The translations under genes and the position numbers were made by a program. A DNA stretch of 64,000 nt from NCBI RefSeq assembly GCF_040958095.1, contig NC_091193.1, positions 18,792,563 through 18,856,562 of the forward strand, written 5' to 3'. The stretch comes from Procambarus clarkii (lineage: Eukaryota > Arthropoda > Malacostraca > Decapoda > Cambaridae). The notes beneath the pieces were generated by a model. That model searched no databases. It worked only from the letters and a program-made list of their open reading frames with translations, and was not told the DNA's origin. This document shows positions 34,500 to 64,000 of the stretch, piece by piece; the stretch's first letter is position 1, and each line of letters begins with the position of its first letter.

Positions 34500-34760
34500 T
34501 CCCTTTCCCTCCCTCTTAACCCTTTCTCCCAGTCTACCCCCCTCTCTCTCACCTCTCCGCCTGTTTCCACTTCTTCCCTCTCTTCTAATATCCCCCTTCT
34601 TCCGTATCTCCTTGTATATGTCTGCCTCTGTCTGTCTGTCTGTGTTCTTTGTCTCTGTCTTCCTGTCTCTCTTTCCTCAGGTCTACTAGGTCTCTTTTTA
34701 GACCAGTTTCTTTGTCTCTGTTTCTGCTCCTCTGTCTGTATGTCTGTCTGTCATTTTGCT
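34500..34760. repeat. Pyrimidine-rich low-complexity region
   Basis: CTCCCT and TGTCTGTCTG-type repeats keep Ser/Leu-rich frames open. It is non-coding. Confidence 0.75.
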
Positions 34761-35914
34761 GACTCTCTCACTTGTAAACAATAATACAGTAGTCTACTTG
34801 TGAGTGGTCCGCCGGTGGGAGGTACCTAGCAGTGTGAAATACTAAAAATATAGAATAGTTACCCATTTGCTTTGACAAAAGGGCAGGACTTGAGAAACCT
34901 CCTTGAAGATGTGGAAGAATCGTCTGTTTTATGCTACTACAGCATAAATATGAATAACAGATTTTTTTATTAATTTTCTCGATCAGTAAATAATGGTGTA
35001 TACTAATTAATAAAAACAAGCATATGTTTGGGATTTTTTTCTAAATATTTAGCTAGGTGAAGCCTGCGGAAAGTACCAAAAATCATCGTTTGATCAGAAT
35101 GTGACCCTGGCACGCTGTTCTCTCTTGAATTCTGATAACGCCGACCAGCCTATGTCCGGCCCGTACCCTATACCATTTCCTCTGCAAAATTGGGCTAGGC
35201 TAACCCCAAACGCCTGGCCTCCAACCTTGGACAGACATACAAACAAACTCTCTACACTGATGTCTTTTTCCTAGCGTCTAAAATATATAACGTTACCACG
35301 CCAACCGTCAACATGCAGTAAGTAGAGTACTGCAAGGAACCCGGAGCTGGGACCCCCAGGTTTCCGCCCCTCCCATCCTTAACTGCACTTATCTCCTCCT
35401 CCTTCTCTTCTTCCCCCTTCTCCTCCTCCTCTACCTCTTCATCCCCCTCCTCCTCCTCCTTCCTCACACTTACATAACCCACCCCAGTAACCTTGTGCAA
35501 TATTTGACGCAACTCCTTATATAATGCCAATTTTTTTCCGGGAGTTTCACCTTTTTGTGTATGTGTGTGTGTGTGTGTAGAATCTGCATGGCCCAAAACT
35601 AAGGCCATAGTTGACACTGATATAGTGAAATGTCCTTCAAAAATGTTACTTTCCAACTTTCCAAGCCTTCCCGGTTTGAGAAAATACAAGTAGTTTAAAA
35701 TGAGTGATTATAATACGTTATTATTATTATTTAAAAGATGTTCACTGGATAACGTAGAGCGGTTAGTTACTACTTACAGTATTTGTATAGTTAATAACAC
35801 CACTAATTACAGGCGACATTCCTGACGTAACTTAAGATAGCGAGTGAAGTGGCTGTAAATGTTGTTGAGGGTAATACTGAATACTGAATACTGAATACAA
35901 TATAAGGAGGGAGG
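34761..35914. other. Non-coding; one CT-rich tract
   Basis: 35390-35462 is a (CTCCTC)n tract giving a Glu-rich frame on the minus strand. 35880-35897 is a triplicated ATACTGA. No gene is seen. Confidence 0.4.
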
Positions 35915-36095
35915 GAATTATCAGGGGAAAACGCCAAGCCATTACAACTATATAGCACTTGAAAGGGGGGGTCAGGATAAGGATTTGGGATGGGACGGGA
36001 AGGAATGGTGCCCAACTACTTGAGGACGGTCGGGGGATTGAACGCCGACCTGCATGAAGCGAGACCGTCGCTCTACCCTACAGCCCAAGTGGTTG
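35915..36095 (-). mobile_element. Dispersed repeat C, longest copy
   Basis: It combines the parts found separately at 1339-1411 and 11790-11912. The minus strand has a tRNA-like head (GGGCTGTAGGGTAGAGCGAC, box B GGCGTTCAATCCCCCGACC) followed by a body ending AATGGCTTGGCGTTTTCCCC. This is a tRNA-derived SINE. Confidence 0.65.
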
Positions 36096-36195
36096 GGTGA
36101 ATAAGCTAATATTTGTGAGTAGCTATATGATATTTTAACAAACCACAATCAGTTTTCTAACGTGATAATGAAGTATATATATACAACTTTCATTT

Positions 36196-36610
36196 AGATG
36201 AGAAGACAGGTGTTCTTTATGTGATCGTCAGGTGAGTTTCCTATCTAGAACCACCTCTAGATCTCTCTCCTTATCTGAATTCTTTAAAGATTTCTCACAG
36301 AATTTATAGGTTGTGTGGGGTCTATGTTCTTCTATTCCACATTCCATAATATGGCATTTATTCGTATTAAATTCCATTTGCCAATTGGTGCTCCATACAC
36401 TTATTTTGTCCAGGTCTTCTTGAAGGGCATGACAGTCATCTAGGTTTCTTATCTTCCCTATTATCTTAGCATCATCAGCAAACATGTTCATATAATTCTG
36501 TATTCCATCTGGTAGATTGTTCATGTAGACAATGAACATTACCGGTGCAAGAACTGAACCTTGTGGCACTCCACTCGTGACATTTCTCCAGACGTTGCCT
36601 CTGATTACTA
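36196..36610 (-). mobile_element. LINE RT fragment (third CR1-like family)
   Basis: The minus strand reads TSGVPQGSVLAPVMFIVYMN, MFADDAKIIGKI, LDKISVWSTNWQMEFNTNKC and KERDLEVVLDRKL without a stop over about 125 codons. It is cut at the 5' side by a (CT)n tract at 36614-36672. A related plus-strand copy lies at 40000-40860. Confidence 0.85.
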
Positions 36611-37439
36611 CCATCTCTCTCTCTCTCTGTCTGTATCTCTCTGTATCTCTCTCTCTCTCTCTCTGTATCTCTGTAAATATAAACGGTAAAAATATATAAA
36701 AACATATATAAAAATAACATAAAAACAACCACCCGTACCCATTCTCACCCCACATCCATACCAACTGCCACACCCATTCTCACCCTAACTTGTATGCACA
36801 CTATTTTAATTTTAATTATTCCCGTAATGTAAAATTGTCATGTCTGGGAATGTACCTCTATTGTTTTCTTTACCGGTTATTCATTTTATATAGCAAATTT
36901 GTATTTAACACAGGAAAATAATACTACACTACATAAAAGTTGACTGTGCCGACAAAAGTGAATCTGTTCACCATTTACTGACACCAGGTACTTCTGTACT
37001 AGGAAGCTCTCCATATATTAATAAACGTAATAAGAAATGCTCACACAAACGCGAGGGAGTAATAAGAGACCAAACACAGGACGAATGTTCATTAAACACA
37101 AAACAACAAACATTTTATAAAAAAAAAAATATATATGCCTAACAGTAGCATTAAGTCGAGGCCAAAATTACCGTTTACTACAACTGTACTCTCAAGTTTA
37201 ATAATTATTATATATATTTTTTTAATGTAATGTACATCGCTGTATCCTACTTCACAATTCATTAGATATTGTACCAATTACAGTACACAAAAATCAGACA
37301 AATAAATAAGCATCATTGGGAGCCTTAATATACACACTGGTCAGCAGGAGAGACACCAGGAACATTGTGCGAGAACTATTGCTCGCCCTCTACACCCATG
37401 GTTAGAAAATATACTATACAGTATAACATATGTGTAATA
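36611..37439. other. AT-rich non-coding DNA
   Basis: (CT)n at 36614-36672 and AT-rich sequence afterwards. No gene is seen. Confidence 0.45.
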
Positions 37440-37576
<137 letters not shown>

Positions 37577-38125
37577 TACAGAATTCTATACACATTAGTA
37601 AAAGAGTAAATTTCTGGAAATATTGGAAAAAGTATGACAATCTTTACAGACCCAGCACCAAAACTGGGCTGCAAAGGGAATTCTTGTATTGTATTCTTTG
37701 CTGGAGATTTTCACACAATACACTATCATATTCTTTCTCAACTGTTAAAATGATTCAAGAACATCTAACTACAAAATTAAAAGGAGGATATTAAATTTTG
37801 ACATCAGTGCTTATGCCACAGAAGATATAATCACAATGAGTTATTTAATAGATTAGCTTGATATTATAATGACTAGAATACAATATTTATCAACGTAGAT
37901 GATATAAATGCCTGTAAATGTTATATAAAAGAATAATGCTTAGTATGCTTGCATATTTAATAGTTATTTCAGAGATATATCTGAGTGTTCGCAATCGATC
38001 ATTCACTCGGCTACAACAATAGGCATAAACATGACATAATACATCTGCATTCAATATATAATTTCAAACACTTACAGTATAATTATCGTTTTTCTCTTGC
38101 AATATCTTGTGAAACAAAATTATTA

Positions 38126-38128
<3 letters not shown>
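37577..38128. other. AT-rich non-coding DNA
   Basis: No open frame or repeat was recognised. Confidence 0.4.

Positions 38129-38216
<88 letters not shown>
38129..38216. repeat. (CA)n microsatellite at a LINE 5' junction
   Basis: A pure CA tract directly precedes a LINE remnant on the same strand, as at 20858. Confidence 0.95.
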
Positions 38217-38218
<2 letters not shown>

Positions 38219-38690
38219 GCATGGAGTCTTATCCCATCAAACATAAAACAAAGCTGTCAAAAATTTAGAAGCATGTCACCAGACTAGTTCCAGAACTGAA
38301 AAGCCTAAGTTACGAGGAAATACCAAAGGAATTAAAACTGGAAGATAAATAACCAATGGAGACATGATTACATCATTCATAATATTCAAGAGAATTGAGA
38401 GACAAATGCAGATTTGTCTGCATTTGTCTCAAATACTGGAAATTTATTTCCAGTATTTGAGAGAGAGAAGAGTTGAAATAACAGACACACAAACATGGGA
38501 AAGCAAGTGGAAACTAAGCGTATGAATGAGCCACAAGAATGTTCTTAGTGTTAGATTGGTAAATTAATGGAACGAACTAAGTACGGAGGTAGATTCCATA
38601 CACGAAATCAAATATAGATACAGTATAACTGTGACCTCTAAAGGTTCAGGAATATAAACACTCATTGACGAGGATGAGAGGTGCATACAC
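38217..38690 (+). mobile_element. Decayed CR1-like LINE 3' part
   Basis: It follows the order of the intact copies: ACCAGACTAGTTCCAGAACT (VPEL region), TACGAGGAAATACC, ATGAGCCACAAGAATG (MSHR), then AATGGAACGAACTAAGTACGG (KWNELST). A tail beginning GGTTCAGGAATATAAACACTC completes it. Many indels are present. An inverted repeat at 38408-38459 (CAGATTTGTCTG and CTGGAAATTTATTTCCAG) interrupts it. Confidence 0.65.
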
Positions 38691-39059
38691 ACACACACGT
38701 ACACATACATATTCATACATTGCAACAAGCCCTCATGATATACGTACACTATAGTATGTATGCTGATGCATATTTTTTTCTAAGTATGATTATGAACACT
38801 GTTATGCATTGAGTATAACATTTGTAAACAATATGACTGATATTGTACTTGTAGCATAATTACAGTTTTGTTTGATGGACTAGGTTATGTTAGGTAGTGT
38901 GGTTGGATGAACTTTTATTGTATAAAAAAATGAATTTGCAATATACCCTTGGTATCAGCAGTAATATATATATTTCAATATGTACAATACTGCACAGTAT
39001 CATACATACGATGTTTTATTTGTATGACATAAGGACAGGCTGCACAAATGTGGCTTACA

Positions 39060-39565
39060 CAAACCATTATAAGTGTGTATGCATGTGTACTCATCTAATT
39101 GTGTGTGTATGTGTGCGTGTGTGTGTTACATTTATTAGCAATAAAAGCAAAAATTGCTTTTATGAAGAGATACATAAAGTACAAAAAGGCATTAGAGTCT
39201 AGAAATTTGCCACATGGTTGATACCAGCAATAAGAGAACCGAGTTATGATGAGAGGATAACAGGGCTAAATCTATCCACACCGAAGAAGAGAGAAGCAAA
39301 AGGAGATATGATGACAACATACAAGACGGGCTACTGAGGGGGCATTGATAAGACATAATCAGACAATGTACTTCAAATGAGAGGAAACAGAACAAGATAG
39401 CACAGGTGTCAATTCGAAACATATGAGCCAGAGAGAATTAAAAAGGCACTCCTGTAGCACACAAGTCAGAGGTGGTAGAGGGCCAACTCTACAAGACAGA
39501 TGTAGTAGAGGTCACAATTAAAATACGAAAAAGACACATGAATAAGCACTAGAGATCAGAAGTAG
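39060..39565 (+). mobile_element. Heavily decayed CR1-like LINE remnant
   Basis: ACCGAGTTATGATGAGAGGA, AAAGGAGATATGATGACAACATACAAG and ATGAGCCAGAGAGAATTAAAAAGG follow the conserved C-terminal order, with large deletions. Confidence 0.5.
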
Positions 39566-39723
39566 TAGGTAAAGCTGACCTCAAATACCTACCGGAGGAT
39601 TTAAGAGTTAGATCTCATCACTAACAAAAATAGTTAGATAAGCTAACATACAAACTGCTTCCCAACCCCCCTCCCCCCACAAGGGAAGGCAAGCACTATA
39701 TAGCAAGGTAAGCACTATTATAG

Positions 39724-39995
39724 CAGTCTCCGTGGTGTAATGGTAAGACACTCGCCTGGCGTTCCGCGAGCGCTATGTCATGGGTTCGTATCCTGGCCGG
39801 GGAGGATTTACTGGGCGCAATTCCTTAACTGTAGCCTCTGTTTAACGCAACAGTAAAATGTGTACTTGGATGAAAAAACGATTCTTCGCGGCAGGGGATC
39901 GTATTCCAGGGACCGTAGGATTAAGGACTTGCCCGAAACGCTACGCGTACGAGTGGCTGTACAAGAATGTAACAACTCTTGTATATATATAGGGA
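39724..39995 (+). mobile_element. tRNA-derived SINE with LINE-type 3' tail
   Basis: The head GTCTCCGTGGTGTAATGGTA (box A) and GGGTTCGTATCCTGGCCGGG (box B) are tRNA-like. The body has TAACTGTAGCCTCTGTTTAA and TCGTATTCCAGGGACC. The last about 80 bases (TTGCCCGAAACGCTACGCGT, GTGGCTGTACAAGAATGTAA, CTTGTATATATA) match the 3' end of the LINE at 24020-25700. Other copies are at 33001 and 51915. Confidence 0.85.
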
Positions 39996-40140
39996 AGATA
40001 AGAAACTTAGGTGATTGTCATGCCCTTTAAGAAGACCTGGACAAAATCAGTGTATGGAGCACCAGTTGGCAAACAGAATTTAATGCGAATAAATGTCATG
40101 TTATGAAATGTGGAATAGGAGAAGATAGACCTCCCGCCCC

Positions 40141-40171
<31 letters not shown>

Positions 40172-40860
40172 AACTTATAAATTACTGTATGCGAGAAATC
40201 CTTAAAGAATTCTGATAAAGAAAGAGATCTATCACCTGAGAAAGAAAGAGAAAACTATCACCCGAGGACCACATAAAGAACATCGTGCAAGGAGCCTATG
40301 CTACACTTTTTAACTTCAGAATTGCTTTTAAATACATGGATGGCAAAATACTAAAGAAAGTGTTCATGACTTTTGTTAGACCAAGGCTGGAATATGCAGC
40401 GGTTGTATGGTGCCCATATCTTTAGAAGTACATCAACAAACTGGAAAAGATGCAAAGACATGCAACTAAATGGCTCCCAAAACTGAAGGACAAGAGCTAC
40501 GAGGAGAGGTTAGAGGCATTAAATGTCAAAACTCGAAGATAAAAGAAAAAAAGAGACGATATGATTACATACAAAATAGTAACGGGAATCGATAAAATTG
40601 ATAGGGAAGAATTCCTGATATCTGGAACTTCAAGAACAAGAGGTTATAGATTTAAACTAACTAAACAAAGCTGCTGAAGAAATATAAGAAAATTCACTTT
40701 CGCAAACAGAGTAGTAGATGGTTGGAACAAGTTAGGTGAGAAGGTGGTGAAGGCCAAAACGGCCATAATTTCAAAGTGGTAGTATATGACAAAGAGTACT
40801 GGGAAGACGGGACACCACGAGCGTAGCTCTCATTCTGTAACTACATTTAGCTAATTACAC
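39996..40860 (+). mobile_element. CR1-like LINE (36196 family), decayed
   Basis: GATTGTCATGCCCTTTAAGA and GGAGCACCAGTTGGCAAACA encode the same segment as the minus-strand fragment at 36196. Later parts (AGACCAAGGCTGGAATATGC, GAACAAGAGGTTATAGATT, GTAGTAGATGGTTGGAACAA) continue to the 3' end. A (C)n-(CA)n tract at 40135-40171 interrupts it, and there are several frameshifts. Confidence 0.8.
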
Positions 40861-42631
40861 ACACATGCATAATACTTATAGCAATGACAGTCAATAAATA
40901 ATGCTATAGTCCAAGTACCAGACACAAATACAACATCATTTCTGACTTTAATCAAATTCTCCCTTTTGATATGAGTCACTTAACTGGAAGAACTTAGTGA
41001 AATATGTTCACTGGGGCAGAGGAGAAATGCAAAAAGATTTTCTCATTTGTTCAAGTTTCATCCGCAGTCCCTTGAGAATTTAATCCTGGGGAGGGGTGAA
41101 ATTCCCCCCCAAAAAAAATGTGTTTTCCTAGTTTCTGCTTGATATGCAAATATTTTGCAGAACATTCACACAGTGGACTCTCAGTCAAAAAAAAATAGGT
41201 AACTATGGTGTCACAAGTTGATCCAATGCAACCTAAATTTTGATGCATTTGAAGCATGTTATTTTTTGCTCTAGTTGCTGTTTCACACCAATTTTTTGGG
41301 CTATTCTTACCACAAATGATGTCATTTTTGGATATTTTTACATAAATAACATTTAACACTACATCTTGAATATAAAAAAAATACTGAAATATATGAATTT
41401 TCTTATTTATTTACATATATATATACCTTAATTTTTTATCATACTCTGTGGCTGCATATAGAGCTGTATATATTGAGCAAAATATTATTTTAAAGATCTT
41501 AATATGATGTACAGTACTAAAGACAAGTAGAACCTGTTTATATAGTTTTCCCTATCACCTCCAGATAGACTTTTTTTTTTTTAGAATATAGTACAGTATT
41601 TGTTTACAGTATATAGTATTTACTGTACTAGTATCTGAACGTGTTGTTCAATGAACACAAGCAGGCTCCACTCAAATTTTTCTGACAATTTTCAGCAAAT
41701 CTGTAGTCAACCACCAGAAGTCAGTAACAATGTTGTTTCTGGATTTCCCAATAAATTGAAATTGAGCTAAAGTCTAGTGTAAATAAACCATAATAGATTG
41801 CCAATATTGTATTAAATTTTTTATAAGATATCGGCATTGAATCATCTAGATATTAAACCTTGTTCCAGCTAGGTAATGTATAAAATGTTTTTAATCACTG
41901 TACAGGTAACCCACAATTTGCTTGATATTGGCTAATGCTAATTTAGAAGAATGTGGGCAATCACTTTTATATAAAAATTCAAAGTGCAGAGTTACATGGG
42001 GTTGACAACTGATTAATGTGAATAATTGTACGAATATCTGGCTCTTACACATCCACTGCAGTAAGTTGGGTTGTGACACATACTTCATTCTTTTGTTATA
42101 TATAAATATATTTGATTATACAGTACTTAATTTCCTGCAAATTGAGGGCTACCTGTATACTATAAGCTCAGAAAAGATAAAAAATTAATCTTTTTTAATA
42201 TCTAAAAAAGCTTTGTAGCATTCTGTGAAGCAATGCAACCATACACATTTGCTCATTCCACTTAAGGCTCAGATAGTATATACGGTATGTAGCTCTTTTG
42301 ACACTGTTATTTCTGCCGTTGTGAGATTGTAATATCATGGAAAAATAGAATGCCTTAAAATGGTTCCCTACCCCCTGTGACAGCTCATGCTGCTACTACT
42401 TGTGATTCCTTCTATCTAAAGTCTCACAAAGCACATCATGTTGCTCTATTTCTGAGATTCATTGAAGAGGAATACCAGATTCAAACATACATTACAAATG
42501 AACATCACCAGGAGCAAGATAATAACAAAAACATTACACTTGCTTAGAAATGACAGCCATTACCTAAGTAAGTGGTTATATGCATTAAAAACAAAAAATA
42601 TGAGACATTCAGTATTTTCTTGCAAATGTGA
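40861..42631. other. AT-rich non-coding DNA downstream of the multiplexin gene
   Basis: No gene or named repeat was recognised. It may include distal 3' UTR, but nothing in the sequence decides that. Confidence 0.4.
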
Positions 42632-42637
42632 TTTATT
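42632..42637 (-). terminator. Candidate polyadenylation signal of the multiplexin gene
   Basis: AATAAA on the minus strand, about 680 nt past the stop codon, in AT-rich sequence. Other weaker variants exist, so the real cleavage site is uncertain. Confidence 0.25.
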
Positions 42638-43316
42638 TTTACTGCCTGAACAAGATTGTTTATTGTCTTCGGGCACATTAGACACCAAACCCTCGACGTG
42701 AGTTGTAGGATATTGTGGTCCCTCATGTTCTACTCCTTTTCTGATTCTCAAACTTTCACATGATTTTCTGAACAGTTTTGAGTTCCTTAATGCAACACTC
42801 ATGAAATGTACATTTGCATTATTTTTTCATTAATAAAATCTCACTGTGTTAAGAGTTCTATCAGCACCTGATTATCTGTCAATTACAAATATATTTTTTG
42901 TGTTTCAGCACTCTCATCCTCTAAACAATTTGTTTATCACACTAGTACAAGAAGACAATACATATAATGCAAGCTTGTTACTTGCACATAATATGCTGTA
43001 GAGTAAAAACAGGTGTGAGAAATATCTACAGAAAATACATGATTGTAAATTGTGTTCTTTGAGCAAAGGCATCATATAAACCTCTCATTCCCAAAAATAT
43101 TAGTGTTTGAATGCTTAAATATTACAGACTTTTTATGTAAAGGAGTATTAGTGCCACCACTACAGTATTTGTGTAAGTAGTGGCAAACGCCCCAGTCTTT
43201 TAAATTAATAAATATATGACTCGTACTCTTCAAGGATGTGTCTCCTTCTGAGGATACTTTCTCCAATGTTTGTTAACTTTACATTATTAACTTTTATATG
43301 GCACACACACATTTTT
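42638..43316 (-). other. Probable 3' UTR of the multiplexin gene
   Basis: Sequence between the stop codon and the first good AATAAA. It is AT-rich and without repeats. Confidence 0.35.
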
Positions 43317-59555
<16,239 letters not shown>

Positions 59556-59650
59556 CTAAAACGTTTACATGCAAAAAACACAGAAAACATTTAAAGCTGT
59601 CAAAATGTCCATTCCATAGATGATGAAAGAAAAAATTAAATGCATTAATT

Positions 59651-64000
<4,350 letters not shown>

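Overview
The window reads as nuclear DNA of a decapod crustacean, most likely a crayfish or shrimp. This is inference from the sequence: split genes with GT-AG introns, very dense microsatellites, minisatellites, tRNA-derived SINEs, CR1-like non-LTR retrotransposons and a Penelope-like element (PLE), and one conserved animal gene. No bacterial, viral or organellar genes were seen.

The gene is on the minus strand between 59555 and 43317. It is the 3' two thirds of a multiplexin, the collagen XV/XVIII family (Drosophila Mp, vertebrate COL15A1/COL18A1). I resolve 13 exons with consensus splice sites and matching phases. They encode 621 residues in one uninterrupted frame: an acidic Ser-Gly segment, interrupted Gly-X-Y collagen blocks, the trimerization domain, a Pro/Thr hinge and a complete endostatin domain with all four cysteines. 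Three further small phase-preserving exons (15, 60 and 27 nt) are proposed. The 5' exons lie beyond the right edge.

Upstream of the first visible exon, probably in an intron, lie two identical 5'-truncated PLE copies (reverse transcriptase plus GIY-YIG endonuclease). They form a 1,823-bp-per-arm palindrome at 59899-63572 with a 28-bp spacer, flanked by (TA)n. Each arm carries a hammerhead-ribozyme-like fold and a repeated segment encoding the start of the PLE protein.

Region 1-19.5 kb is gene-poor. It holds SINE fragments, palindromes and a run of GC-rich minisatellites (unit lengths 51, 56, 36, 20, 56, 27, 28, 26 and 18 bp). Region 19.5-25.7 kb is a nest of non-LTR retrotransposons, including one 5'-truncated copy with an intact reverse transcriptase frame. 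Region 25.7-42 kb holds microsatellites, a MITE-like foldback, decayed LINEs, SINEs and one possible coding exon of unknown identity. From about 37 kb the DNA is AT-rich and minisatellite-poor, which coincides with the multiplexin locus.

Recurring themes are SINE tails shared with a resident LINE, LINE copies bounded by (CA)n, and many inverted-repeat arrangements of otherwise single-copy repeat units.
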